Assembly (NCBI GenBank): GCA_030844895.1 | Contig: CM061228.1 | Coordinates: 39,133,463-39,197,462, forward strand | Origin: Ambrosia x helenae | Lineage: Eukaryota > Streptophyta > Magnoliopsida > Asterales > Asteraceae | Reading direction: 5' to 3' | DNA: 64,000 bases | Notes under the pieces: generated by a model | The model's input: the letters and a program-made list of their open reading frames with translations, nothing else | What the model was told of the DNA's origin: nothing | The model's database searches: none | In this document: in pieces, positions 10,058 through 22,185 of the stretch | How positions within the stretch are numbered: position 1 is the first letter of the stretch | Layout of the letters: every line of letters begins with the position of its first letter | Translations under genes and position numbers: made by a program

Positions 10058-13000
10058 GAGTTTCCAGAGGCTTAAATAGCATTTGGTATGTAGACAGTGG
10101 AGGCTCAATGCACATGACAGGATGCAGATACCTGATAAACAATTTTATCAGTCAAAGAGATGGATCTGTATCCTTTGGGAACAATGCTAAGGGATATGTG
10201 CTAGGACATGACAATGTCTCCTCTGGCAAAATACAGTTTGACAAGGTCAATCTGGTTGAAAACCTTGAGTACAACTTGCTGAGTGTGTCACAAATGTGTG
10301 ATAAAGGATATTCTTCCATTTTCACAAAGACAGCATGCAAGATCATATCACCAGAAGGCCAGAAGTTGATAGAGAAGATCATTGAAGATCATACTTTGTT
10401 AATAGCCAAAAGATGTGGCAATGTCTATGCAGTGGACATTGAAAAAGACAAAGTACTGAACAACACTGCCTGTTTCTTCTCAAGGGCATCAACTTCAGAA
10501 ACTGATCTCTGGCACAGGAGACTTGGCCATGTGAACTTTAAAACCATAAATAAAGTCACAAAAATGGGCTTGGTCAGAGGTCTACCCTTAAAAGTATACC
10601 AGTGTCAAGAACACTGTGTATCCTGTTTAAAGGGAAAACAACATAAGTCCTCCTATAAGTCTATTGAAGAATCAAAAACAATTGCATGTCTTCAACTACT
10701 CCATATGGACTTATTTGGGCCTGTAAAAATCATGAGCCTTGGTAAGAAGAAGTACTGCTTAGTCATCATTGATGACTACTCAAGATTTACATGGGTATTC
10801 TTCTTATTTTCCAAGGATGAGGCTGCTGAAATCATCAAGTTCTTCATTCTACAAGTAGAGAAGCAATACTCTCTACCTGTCAAAACCATTAGAAGTGATA
10901 ATGGGACAGAGTTCAGGAACAAAACTCTGGATGAATTCTGTTTGTCTAAAGGGATTATTAGACAATTCAGTGTTGCCAGAACTCCTGAACAAAATGGTGT
11001 TGTAGAAAGGAAGAACAGAACTTTAATAGAAGGAGCAAGAACAATGTTAGCTGATTCTGGCCTACCTTTATACTTTTGGGCAGAAGCAGTTAACACATCA
11101 TGTTATGTTCAAAATAGAGTTCTTATTGTCAAGAGACATTCAAAGACTGCCTATGAAGTTCTTCATGGCATGAAGCCCCTTATCTCCTTTTTCAGGGCTT
11201 TTGGGTGTCAATGTTTCATCTTGAACATCAAGGAATCTATTTCAAAGTTTGCTGCCAAAGTTGACTCAGGTTACTTTCTTGGTTATTCTTCAACTAGAAA
11301 AGCCTATAAGGTTTTTAACTTAAGAACCAGGATAGTAGAAGAAACACTGAATGTCAAGTTCAATGAGTCAAAACACACTCTCATTCCAGCACATCCTGCT
11401 GAACTTTTTGACCTTGACAGCTTCCATTTTGGACCTGAAAAGATTGTCACTTCATCCAAACCTACTTATTATGGTGATCAAAGGTTTGATGATGAGGATC
11501 CAGCACCATGGACTCCTCAAACAGTCATAAAGTCAACTTCAAAACCATCAGAAGTTTCACAAACTTCTGATTCAACAAATACTGAAGGACAAACTCAAAC
11601 ATCTGCTTCAGCACCTGCAACTACTGAAGACACTGAAACTGCTGAACCAGATATAATAGACCTCAGTAGTTTGTTTGAAGAACATGAGCCACCAACACCT
11701 GTCAGTGGTTTACAACAACTGATCGAACACAAAGACCATCCACTTGATCAAATCATGGGTGATATTGCATCAGGTGTTCTTACAAGAAACCAGCTTTCCA
11801 ACTTTTGTCTATTCTCAGCATTTATTTAACAGTTGGAACCAAAGAAGTACCAGGAAGCCCTCAAAGACAACAATTGGGTGCAAGCAATGCAAGATGAATT
11901 GCTTCAATTCAACAAGCAACAGGTTTGGGAAATATGTCCCTTACCACCAAACAAGCAACCAATTGGCACAAGATGGGTTTTCAGGAACAAACAAGATGAA
12001 GCTGGTATTATAATAAAGAACAAGGCAAGACTGGTAGTACAAGGTTACTCTCAAGAAGAAGGAATTAACTATGATGAAACCTTTGCTTCAGTTGCAAGGC
12101 TTGAAGCCATCAGGTTATTTCTGGCCTATGCCATTTCCAACAAAATAAAAGTTTATCAAATGGATGTCAAGAGTGCATTTTTGTATGGAAAGATAAAAGA
12201 GGAAGTGTATGTTTGTCAGCCACCTGGGTTTGAGGATCCTTCTCATCCTGAGTGGGTGTACAAACTAGACAAAGCTCTTTATGGGCTCAAACAGGCTCCA
12301 AGAGCCTGGTATGATACACTTTCAACCTTTTTACTCAAAAATAACTTCACAAGAGGTGCCATTGATAAAACTCTTTTCATAAAACATGTTGGAAATCATG
12401 TCTTACTTGTTCAAATATATGTTGATGATATCATTTTTGGTTCAACAAACACAAAATTGTGTGATGAATTTAAGAAACTCATGCAATCAAAATTTGAGAT
12501 GAGTACAATGGGAGAACTGCAGTACTTTCTGGGACTGCAGATTAAACAACAAACAAATGGAACTTTTATACATCAATCAAAATATGTTAAAGAATTATTA
12601 AACAAATTTTCTTTACAAGACTGTAAATCATGTTCCACTCCCATGACACCAACCACACAAGTTGAACCAGATGATCAAGGAAAACAGGTTGATCAAACCA
12701 TGTATAGATGTATGATAGGTTCCCTTTTATATCTAACTGCTTCTAGACCAGATATTATGTTTTCAACATGTGTCTGTGCTAGATATCAATCAGCTCCTAG
12801 GGAATCACACCTTATTGCAGTCAAAAGAATCTTCAGATATCTGAAAGGAACTCCCACACTTGGAATTTGGTATCCTGCTTCAAGCAATACCAAGTTATCA
12901 GTTTTTTCAGATAGTGACTATGCAGGGTGTAAAATGTCAAGAAAATCAACATCTGGTGGTTGTCAATTTTTGGGAAACTGTCTAGTGTCCTGGCAATCAA

Positions 13001-13359
13001 AGAAACAAACATCTGTTGCAACTTCAACTGCTGAAGCTGAATACATTGCAGCTGCAAGTTGTACATCACAGATACAATGGCTCCAATATCAACTTCTTGA
13101 TTATGGAATCAAAGAGAACAAGACACCATTGCTTGTAGACAGCAAATCTGCCATTAGCATCATTCAAAATCCTGTTCAGTTTTCAAAGACTAAACACATT
13201 GAAATCAGGTATCATTTCATAAGAGATTGCTATGAAAAAGGCAAGATTGAAGTGAAACATGTAGCAACAGCTAATCAAATAGCTGACATATTCACTAAAC
13301 CCCTTGACACATCAACATTTCAGAAGTTAGTATCCATGCTAGGGATGCTAAATTTGTAA
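10036..13359 (+). pseudogene. Copia-A pol polyprotein with one in-frame stop
   Basis: Domains in order: protease active site (WYVDSGGSMHMTG, about 10085-10125); GAG-pre-integrase (WHRRLGH); integrase with HC...C zinc ligands and the core blocks HMDLFGP, DDYSRFTWVFF, SDNGTEF and TPEQNGVVERKNR; reverse transcriptase (PIGTRWVFRNK, DVKSAFLYG, LYGLKQAPRAW, YVDDIIFGS near 12415-12445); RNase H (SDSDYAG, STAEAEYIA, ADIFTKPLD). TAA at 11827-11829 separates integrase from reverse transcriptase in the same frame; nothing else breaks it. There is no ATG before the protease site: the frame opens just after gag's stop, one base back (-1) relative to gag. All catalytic residues I looked for are present. 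Confidence 0.9.
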
Positions 13360-13884
13360 GTGTTTCTCTTTATTTTTCTGCACATCTTTTTTATTTTTCA
13401 CTTACATCTGTTTTCAAAAACTTGAAAGACTTCTGAAAAGAGAGAAACTACTGATAAACAAAACATCAGTATGAGGATATTTTCTGAAAAGTGATTAACT
13501 TCTGATAAAACAACCTTCAGAAGTTATGAATAAAGTATTTATAAGTATTTCTCATCAGCTGTTCAAAACTGCTGAAGAGAAAGTGGGAACTACTGATGAA
13601 AATAATTCTTCATCAGCAGTTTAGTCAAAAAGGACAAATCAAACTTTTCCCACATCAGAAGTTTGACCTAGTCGGTTTAAAACTTCTGATAAAGAGGTTT
13701 TTAACCTAGGCGGTTTAAAACTTCTAATAAAGAAGTTCCAAGCGGTTAAAAACTTCTGATAAATATCTTTTTTCAACACTTATCCATTCAAAAACAAAAA
13801 TTCCCTCCTTCTCTCTCAAGAAAGCTCTCAAACCCCTGAACCTGCAACAAAAACACTGTTCGATTTCCAAACACACAAAACCAC
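13360..13884 (+). other. Copia-A spacer between pol and env-like ORF
   Basis: This is non-coding. It is crowded with AACTTCTGATAAA, CATCAG(C/A)AGTTT and CGGTTTAAAAC repeats in both orientations, especially 13420-13770. The repeats match motifs in the LTRs. They end about 100 bases before the env-like start codon. Confidence 0.7.
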
Positions 13885-16800
13885 ATGGCTTTAGTTCTTA
13901 AACAGGGACACAATCTCAGAGCCTACTTAGAAAAACAAGAAGGCTGGTCCCAATACGATGAGATCATTGATCTCGTCGTCAAATCCCAATATTTCACCGC
14001 TCTCACAATAGACCCACCAATACATCCTGAAACTCTCAATGAGTTCTGGGCTAATGCTGAGACAGTGATGGTGGATGATGAAGTTATCTCTCTCAACTCA
14101 ACAATTAAAGGGAGACAAATGGCCATCACACCGGCCATATTTGCAAACAAACTGGGGTTGAATGATGTGAATGCCCCTGAAAAGTTTGACAACTCTGCAA
14201 TCCACCTAACCATGACTGAGTGTGGTTATCAAGGTACTCTCTCACAAGCTACTATCTTTAAAAAGTATTTTGAACCAAAATATAAACTTTTGTTTCATTA
14301 TATAATTATGTGCTTGAGTCCTAAAACAGGGTCTTATGACCAGATGCCCTCAACCTTTCAACCAATTTTTCATTCCATTGTGAATGAAACAAATTTCAGG
14401 GCATCAAAACTTTTCTTTAATGAGTTGGTGTTACATCACAATAACACTAAGAAAAAGTTTTTGTTATATCCAAGGTTCATTATGCAATGCATAATAAAAG
14501 AACTGGGTGATGAGGTGCTTGTGGGTAAAACTGAAATTTTAAAACCCTTAACCTCACAAGCATACTCAAGGCACAACAAACAGGCTGCCTGGCCAGAAGA
14601 TGACCAAGGGGAACCAGAACCAGTCCCCATGGAACCCTCATCTTCCAAACCTACTCCACCAAAGGCCAAGAAACCCAAGGTACAAAAACAAAAACCCACC
14701 AAACCTAAAAGAAAAGCTGTTCAGGAGGTTGAGATGCCTGAACAAACTATTGTGCAATCTACACTTCTTAAAGATGTGACTGAAACATCCTCTCAGTCTC
14801 ATCCATCTCAAACCCCACCAAGAGCACCAATCACAATCCTTTTCAAAAGAAAAAGACTTAAGAAAACTATTCCCATTGATTCTTCTTTTGAAACTGCTGA
14901 ACCCACTGCCCAAACTACTGAACCAGCACCCCAAATTTCTGAACCAGATATTGAAATAGCCAAACTTCTCTCTGGGCTAAAAGAGAAAGTCCCATCTACA
15001 CATGTCAGTCCCCATCAACCACATAAAACAGGGGACATAGCCTCAGAAATTGACATGGATGTGGACACTCAAAGCCCTAACCAAAGAGATGAGGATGAAC
15101 CAGAGTCTCTAAGCCCAAACTTAGAAACTTTTGGTACTTTTGAGGCTGCTACTACTCATTTACCACCCAGTGGTGGACCTGAGGATAGAAGTAACATAGC
15201 TAAGACCTCAACTGTGGCAACTACTTATGAAGGCTTAATGCCTGAGGTAGGAAATCCTCTGAACCAAGAAAAAGAGGTACATGAGACAACTGAGTTGGGC
15301 TCAGCTCATGATGTAACTGATACAGTCCTCATTGAGGATGTAATCAGGGATTCAGATGATTCCATTGACTTGGATGATGTTACAAAACACCAAACTACTG
15401 AATTGACGGCTACAAGTGAAGGTCCTGCACCTGGTGTATCTAAGCTCAAGAAGCTAGTCACACCAGCTCAGGTTAAAGCCCACTCAATCCATGATTCCCT
15501 TAGAGTGGCATCTTCTGTACAACAAGAAGATCAACCAAAAACACACCCCTCACTACAAATGCCTACCCAATTCCCTGGGAAAACAAGCATAGACATGAAC
15601 CAGCTATGCAGCCCAGATGGTCCCTTATACCACATGATGAGCACCCTCATCAAGAATCACTTCCAAACATACACAGCTAACTTGGAGCTATCCATGAAGA
15701 ACCAATTTGGAGTGATACAGACAAAGATGAATGATCTGTCCAACAAGATTGACTACAACAGCAAACAGATTGCTCATCTTACAGGTTAGTTCTCCCAAGC
15801 TTCAACTTCAAAAGCTGATGAAGCCAAAAAGGGGGAGAAAATCAAGGTACCTATGGATACACTTGAAGCCAGAAGAAAGGCAAGAGTGGCTATCCTAGCA
15901 AGAGATCAAAAAGATCAAGCCAGAAAAGAAAAACTGGCCCAACAATTTGGTATCTCTATTCAAGAAGTAGAAGATGCTGAAAAGACTGATGAATCCCAAG
16001 GGCACAATGAAGAAACCTCTGATGGCCAAACTTCTGATGAAGAATCAGAAAGTACTGAAGACAATCCTTCAGTAGTTGACAAACCTTCAGTTGTTGTCAA
16101 CCCATCAAAGGTTAACACTTCCAAGACTCAAACTGCTGACCCTTCCAGATCAACTGCTCCTATTCAACCAACTTCTGTTCCTACTAGGCCTATTACAACA
16201 GTTACCACAATGACTGTGCTAAACCCTTCTCCAATCTCTCAATCAGTAGAACTACTTGAGAAGAGTTTAGTGGCAGCCCAAAAGAAGGCCAGAGAAGATC
16301 AGATCTGGAAAACACTGGAAGAAAGGGATGACTTGGATCTAAGCCATGAAGAAAAGCTTCAGGCTTATGAAGCTGAACTCCAAAGGCAGGCTAGCCTAGA
16401 CCAGATTGCTGAAGAAGATAAAAGACATCAACTGATGTCTTACATTACAAAGAACAGCAAAATCAAAGCCCACACATTGAAGAGACTCTCTATGGAAGAG
16501 CTGACAAGAAGAGCTCAACTTATTGCAAATAAACTTGCAACAAGTAAAGACACAAAAGCCAAGAGAGCTCAGATGATAGAAGAATTGGTAGCTAATGGTT
16601 ATGGTTCAAAAGCCTCAGTGTCCAAATGGAAAGAAGAAAGATTGGTGGACACATATAGAAAATATAAGGCTGCAAAGGCTGCAAATCCAGAGAAGTTTCA
16701 AACTGCTGAAGTGTCAACTTCAGTAGTTAGAACTTCTGGTGTTCAAAGAAGACCAGCTACTCAAAGAAAGAAATCAGAGGAGAATGTGAAGACTGATTTC

Positions 16801-17349
16801 AGAATGGTACTACTAGAAGGTAGTACAGTAGTCCATTCTGATATTGATATAGAAGAAAAGCCTCTGATCACACAATTCAGGGATCCTTCCAGCTTTGCAT
16901 ATCAAATCCAGAAGACCATCACAGACAAACTGCACACTAAGGTAGTAACTGAACATCATTTGCCAACATTTCAGATACCTAATGTGATGGAACAACAGCA
17001 AGGAAGTGAATCCCACCTGAGAGTCACTGAAGTTGAAAACATCCAACACTCAGGAGAAACCCAGGGTACCACCATGGTTCCCTACACTTTAGACTTTGAC
17101 AAGTCTAAAGAACCAATCATTAGATGGTCCTTTACTGATAACAACTCAGTACTTGTGACAAGAAGAGATCAGACAAGCAGGGCATATAGGTCGATGAATG
17201 AGCTGAAGAAACTATCAACCAAAGACCTGCTTATAATCCAACACTTAGAACCACAGAAAGGGTCTCTTACTGATGAACAGCTGAACCAGCTCAAGAATTC
17301 CATGTTCAAAGGAATATGGAAAATTGTGAAGGACAGAAAAGAACAATAA
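13885..17349 (+). pseudogene. Sirevirus env-like ORF with one in-frame TAG
   Basis: The ORF starts at ATG 13885 and runs to TAG 15787-15789 (634 codons); the same frame continues to TAA 17347-17349, giving two blocks of one long ORF. The N-terminal 220 residues look globular; the middle is Pro/Ser/Thr/Glu-rich with lysine-rich stretches; the end of the first block and much of the second (15850-16750) are strongly charged with coiled-coil character. I see no clear signal peptide or strong membrane segment, so env-like refers to position, not proven function. In Sireviruses such an ORF lies between pol and the 3' LTR. Copies of ACTGCTGA-type motifs are embedded in the coding sequence. Confidence 0.75.
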
Positions 17350-17378
17350 GGAATTAGTAAGGTTTTGGCTTCATCAAT

Positions 17379-17390
17379 CCAGGGGGAGAT
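17379..17390 (+). promoter_or_regulatory. Copia-A polypurine tract
   Basis: CCAGGGGGAGAT abuts the 3' LTR start TGTTAGG at 17391. It is the usual primer for plus-strand DNA synthesis. Confidence 0.8.
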
Positions 17391-18089
17391 TGTTAGGACA
17401 AAAAGGATTGGTGAAACCACTTTTGCAAACCTTAGTCTAATTCACTTCTGTCAAAATACTCTAAGTATAGAACTGCTGAAGAAGAAGAATGATCAAACTG
17501 TTGAAGAAGAGATTCAGAAGTGCTGAAGAAGAAAAGTTATCAGAAGTTCTGAAGTTCAAACCAGACACTTCTACTGAAGAACTACTGAAGACAAACTACT
17601 CATCAGTAGTTTGTCATTCATCAGTACTTACATGAAGATCTTTTCCACCGCCTCTTGTATCAGTAGTTTATTACTTTAGTATTTCTTTTTGCTTTATGTA
17701 CAAGTTCCAAGACTGCAACTTGTTGCAACTTGTTTCTGAACTTGCTTTTGGCAAGGTTCATGTATTTGTAAAGTCTATAAATAGAAGAGTTCATCCCTCT
17801 GTTTTAGACATTGATTTTAATACAGAAATCCTTCAACACTTATTATTGTTATTTCCATTTCATGTTTATTGAGAATCTGTCAAAGTGTTTCATTCTCATT
17901 CAATACTTAGATTCTCAATAAATACTTATCATTTATTAGTTCTTGAATCCAGGGGGAGTAATAACTCCTGTTGATAAGTGTAGCTTTAAACTTATAACAT
18001 TCCGCTGTGCTATCACTGATCAAGAACTTGCTAAACACTTAAGTGTTCACTAGCAAGTTCATACAAAAGAGCAATATACTGATCCAACA
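17391..18089 (+). repeat. Copia-A 3' LTR
   Basis: It matches 8464-9159 with about four substitutions and one 3-bp insertion (GAATGATC in place of GGATC). It is followed by GGAAC (18090-18094), completing the target duplication. Confidence 0.93.
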
Positions 18090-18543
18090 GGAACCGCTCC
18101 CATGCAAGATAATATGGCTCATCAGGTTCCATTCGGAATGAATGGATCTGGTCGCGAAGTCGGGAAACCTTGGTAGGTGGAAAGTATTTATTCAGAAAGG
18201 CTTGTTTAAGGGCATCCCAAGTAGTGAATGTGTCAGTACGGTGAGAGTCAAGCCAAGTAGCGGCTCGACCAGCAAGGGAAAAGGGGAACAAAAAGAGGAA
18301 TTTGGCATCCAAAGTGGCACCCTGTAGCCTGAAAGTGGCAAGGATGCGAGTCAGGCGGGCAATGTGGGCTGGGGCATCCTCATTATCATGACCGTGAAAT
18401 TGACAATTGTTAGCAATGGCCATCATGATGTAGGAGGGTATCTTCCAGGACCCCTCATTGTTGATGATCGGGGCGGTGATAGGAGAGTTAACTCCCGTAA
18501 AACCTTGGGTGGATTGTTGGTGGACAGTGCGACGTTCGGCCAT
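18090..18543 (-). pseudogene. Gypsy-A gag N-terminal half
   Basis: On the minus strand the gag frame starts at ATG 18541-18543 and runs into Copia-A at 18089. It encodes the Retrotrans_gag (capsid) domain, recognisable by F.G...EDA..H, FPFSLAGRAATWL and W..L..AFL.K.FP. The frame resumes at 8463 on the far side of Copia-A, so gag was intact across this point when Copia-A arrived. Gag assembles the virus-like particle. Confidence 0.85.
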
Positions 18544-18760
18544 TTGGGGATGGGTATGTGGTGGACTAGGTGATCTAAATGGGATAGTAAACTCAGAATT
18601 AGATAAACTCGGGAAAGAAGCACTAACCTAAAGCTTAGACTCAAAATAAAATAAAAGAGAAATAAAATAAAAATAACAAATAGCACAAATATTTCAGATA
18701 AGTTCAATCGAAGCTAATTAACGCAATCGCCAAGAGTCCCCGGCAACGGCGCCAAAAACT
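18544..18760 (-). other. Gypsy-A leader with tRNA-Asp primer binding site
   Basis: On the plus strand CCCCGGCAACGGCGCCA (about 18738-18754) is the tRNA-Asp 3' end, so its complement primes minus-strand synthesis on this element. It lies six bases from the LTR edge. The rest is short untranslated leader before gag. Confidence 0.85.
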
Positions 18761-20039
18761 TGATGTGCTCAAAGTGGTTTAGTAAAAACTAACTAAATTA
18801 ACCTAAACTAGACATTCTAAGTTTTAAATTTATAACCTAAGACTCTCTAAACCTAAACCACACAACCGGCAAGTGTACCGGTCAGTGCAGTACAGCTAAA
18901 GTAAGTCCGATTATCAAACCCACGAGACTCTAATGGAAAACGTAAACTAGACTACTTATCTACAAACTGACTTGATAATGTTTTGTTGCTTAAAGGGGGG
19001 TTTCTAACAAACTAATGCAAATAAAATAAAGATTAACTAAGACTAGCTAAACTGAACTAAAAACACGAACTTGGCTGAGCTGAATTCAGATGATGATAAG
19101 ACACTACCTAGACCAGACTCATAACTATGCCTAATAAGCTTCTATGGTTATGGAACTGATTTGGAACCGGAATCTTAAAATACTAAACATCAAGAATAAA
19201 CTAGACACCCTCGACCCTTTTCAAGGGGAATCCCTAGAATATTTTTGTGTTGTTAAACTACCGGTTGGAGTACAAACCCTCACAAGTTATCTAACTCTTA
19301 TGATCGAGTACCTGCTAGACAATCTACCTCACAGCGCGAAAGCCTCAGTAAACTAGGTGCAAGGGGTAATAATTAAAGCCTAGATCTAACTTGATATGCA
19401 GGAGTTGAAAGGGAAACTAGGCAGATCTTCTCACAAAGCCTCTAACCTAGCAATCTAACAACCTAGACATACTAACAAGTCCTCACCTCATAGCTATTGA
19501 ACTTGGAAGAATACCTAAAATCTTCTAACCACCAAATATCACTCCTATGGTAAACTCGCGACTATTGACCATAAACTAGTTGCTACACAAAGTCTGCAAC
19601 CTAACTAGCACTCATACATGAAAGACATTCACAAAAGTGCAAGTGGAGTTAATAAGTGACAATAAGAAAATAATAAATACGCACATACACTAGATCTAAA
19701 GAAATCAAAATCTTTACTGAATCATAAATCCAAAACACGTTCCAAACACCATAGAAAAATCAAATCAAAACATATTTATTTGTCTTAGTCTAGGTAGCTA
19801 TAAAAGTTTTAGCCACAAATCATCTTGAAAAGAGAAACAAAGACAAATAAAAATTCAGCAATCATGGTCTAGAACAAAGATAATAAAGGAACGAAAAAAC
19901 CGAATGATTGACACCCGAATAGTCGCTCCCTGGCTTAGAACCTTTGATCCTTGGCTTGCCTCCCTCTAAATATATTTGTTGTTGTTGTCGAAGGAATAAT
20001 CCTATTCCCCCAAAATAATTGTTCGCTGCTCTCCCTTTA
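18761..20039 (-). repeat. Gypsy-A 5' LTR, truncated
   Basis: It is collinear with 3417 to about 4695 of the left LTR and then stops at a TTA where the Harbinger transposon begins. The remaining 540 bp of LTR is not found on the far side of the Harbinger, so the break is not a simple insertion. Confidence 0.85.
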
Positions 20040-21935
20040 GACTATAAGGAGTGGTGGGGGGGGGGGAAGAGAGGGATGAAGCGCCATGTGGCACTTGTGG
20101 GGCCCTTGTGGGGGGAAAATAATTGTGGGAGTGGAAGGGGGGGAAGAGGTGGGGGGAAGTGACACTTGGCATTTCTTTTTTCTTTTTTTTTTCTTGTTTT
20201 TAACTTTCTTTTTTAATAAATATAAAACAAAATTTTAAAAAAACATAATATTAATTCATAATAAACTACAAAGTTAAATAAAAAAACACTAACAAACCAA
20301 AAATACATGAAATTTTAATAAAAACATAAAAAAATACACTTTAGTTATCGCTATCGTCTTCATCAGATGGGTAATCTCTTGGTACACTCCAAATATGATC
20401 AACCAGATCCGCTCGAAGGTTGTGATGTGTTTGGTTACTCTTGATTTCAAAGTTGTTGGCGTTTCTTTCTTCATCCGTAATGTTTGCTTGACTTTGCTGC
20501 GTTTCCTTACCAAAGTACTCGCATATTGCACGCCCTTCATCCTCCAAAATCATGTTATGTAAAATAATGCATGCGTACATCACATTTCGTATATGCGATT
20601 TTTCCCACAGTCGGCAGGGTGTGGCCAAAATGCGCCATCTTTTTTTCAAGACACCAAAAGCACGCTCAACATCTTTCCGTGCAGCCATTTGAGCTTTGTT
20701 AAACTTTTTTCTCTTAGGGTCTAACGTCGTCCTCCGTGTAAACGATTTTACGAACACGGCCCAATCAGGGTAAATTCCATCTGCTAGAAGATACCCGTAC
20801 TTATATTCTACCCCGTTTAAAAAAAAGTTCCTTTTGGTGCAATATCGTTTATAAGATCGTTGAAGATTGGGGACTGATTAAGAACAGTCCTATCGTTCAA
20901 CGATCCGGGCACACCAAAAAACGCATGCCAAATCCAAAGATCTTGTGACGCAACCGCTTCAAGCATCAAACACGGCCTTTTATGAAAACCGCTAGCGTGT
21001 TGGCCTTGCCACTCAGTTGGACAAACTTCCCACTCCCATTTCATACAATCTAAACTCCCGAGCATACCGGGAAAACCATGTTTTTCTTCGTGAAACTCTA
21101 AAAGTTGCTGGACGTCACTAAATGTTGGTTTTCTCAAATATCGTTTTAAATATAAATCAATGACGCCCGCACAAAAAAAACTGAGTACTTTCTCTAGCCG
21201 TTCGGTCGGCCATCCTTAGATACTCATCCATTATGTCGGAAGTCATTCCGAAAGCCAATGATCGAAGCGCGGCTGTGACATCGCGGTAAATCCCATCTGA
21301 CCACGTGCATCGGGCCTTTGTTTGAAATAATCAAACTTATTTTCCAAATCATTTGTTATTCTTAAAAATAAATTACGACTCATACGAAAACGACGCCTAA
21401 AACTTCTTTCATCGTATGTTGATTCGGGTGAGAAGTAATCACGTACCAATAACTCATTTCCGGTTTGTCGTTCACGAAGTATATACTTTCTACGCTTGGG
21501 TGGTTCGGAGGTCCCTTCGTCGTCCGCTATAGCTTTAACGACGTTCTGAACAGTCGCCATTAACATTTCTGCGGCACCTTCGCCCAAGTCATCCAAAGCG
21601 AGTTGATCAAACATATCGTCTGAACTCGAAGAATCGCCCGACATCTTGCAATTTTTTTTGAAAATATATGATAGTTTGGAGAGGATTTTATGAAAAAAGG
21701 AGTGTGTGTTTGTGTATAAGATGTTATTGTTATATATATATATATAATAAATTTTTTATTTTATTTTTTGTATACTAGCCGTTACCAACGGATTTATTTT
21801 TTTTTTCTTTCTTTTTTTTTAAACGGTAACATTATAGGCCCAATCATCGAGCTCCACGTGGCCACTCCCCTCCCCCTACGCCGGTGAACTTCCTCCCGCC
21901 CCCCCTTCCCCACTCCCGCCCCTCTCCACGCCATA
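20040..21935 (-). mobile_element. PIF/Harbinger transposon lacking its right end
   Basis: The left end reads GACTATAAGGAGTGG after a TTA target, matching the end of the MITE at 46342 (GACTATAGGGAGTGG after TAA). Inside is a minus-strand transposase reading frame. The right side keeps subterminal C-rich sequence up to CTCCACGCC, as in that MITE, but the terminal CCACTCC...GTC repeat is missing. The element therefore cannot excise as it stands. Confidence 0.8.
20341..21644 (-). pseudogene. Harbinger (HARBI1-like) DDE transposase, frame-broken
   Basis: Three minus-strand frames read in order as one plant Harbinger transposase of about 430 residues: an acidic start and basic N-terminal part (21243-21644), GSLDCMKWEWEVCP and GSLNDRTVL carrying the first two acidic catalytic residues (20817-21137), and VERAFGVLKKRWRIL carrying the third (20341-20757). 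Breaks lie near 21280, at an A run near 21171-21178 and at an A run near 20819-20826. The catalytic triad is intact, so the decay is recent or the breaks are sequencing errors. Active Harbingers also need a Myb-like partner protein, which is not in the window. Confidence 0.85.
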
Positions 21936-21963
21936 AAACGGTAACATTATAGGCCCAATCATC
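21821..21963. repeat. 28-bp direct repeat bracketing the Harbinger right edge
   Basis: AAACGGTAACATTATAGGCC plus CAATCATC occurs at 21821-21848 and again at 21936-21963, flanking GC-rich Harbinger subterminal sequence. It is too long to be a Harbinger 3-bp target duplication. It marks a local duplication or template switch at the broken right end. Confidence 0.85.
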
Positions 21964-22185
21964 ATTTTTGTTTTGGCCGAGTCTGTTATGTTCGATGGGA
22001 TGCATGTCTTTTAAGGTTGAGATATGAAGTTCATATATTGTTCATAATTGTTCTTGCAGATCTTATATGGTTTGGTGTTAAAGAGTTTATTGTTATGTTA
22101 ATATGATTTGATCGAATAAGGAGCCAAACCTCAGTTCGGATTCGGGATATGGATCTGAAATAATTATGGGGCATTTAATTTCGGA

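Larger units (their letters stand above)
8464..18089 (+). mobile_element. Copia-A: Sirevirus-type element with env-like ORF
   Basis: Two LTRs (696 and 699 bp) flank a gag remnant, a nearly continuous Copia-order pol (protease, integrase, reverse transcriptase, RNase H) and, after pol, a long extra ORF of the kind that defines Sireviruses. By eye the LTRs differ by about four substitutions and one 3-bp indel, so the insertion is recent. The element is defective: the region after the left LTR has no primer binding site and is replaced by a copy of Gypsy-A gag (9160-9326), and the ORFs contain in-frame stops. TATA-like CTATAAATAG occurs in both LTRs. Confidence 0.9.
3417..20039 (-). mobile_element. 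Gypsy-A: gag-protease-only Athila/Tat-like LTR retrotransposon
   Basis: The element lies on the minus strand: 3' LTR at left (3417-5239), polypurine tract beside it, gag-protease, a primer binding site at 18737-18754 complementary to the 3' end of tRNA-Asp, then a truncated 5' LTR (18761-20039). Between polypurine tract and protease there is only about 1.4 kb of non-coding DNA, so reverse transcriptase, RNase H and integrase are absent and it would depend on a helper. The left side could carry target TATAT (3412-3416), but the partner is lost at the right end. Copia-A is inserted in gag. Confidence 0.85.

Noticed and set aside
18142..18327. Plus-strand frame sharing its first 38 codons with 9212-9751
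   Set aside because: The shared part is antisense Gypsy-A gag; the repetition is explained by the 167-bp duplication.
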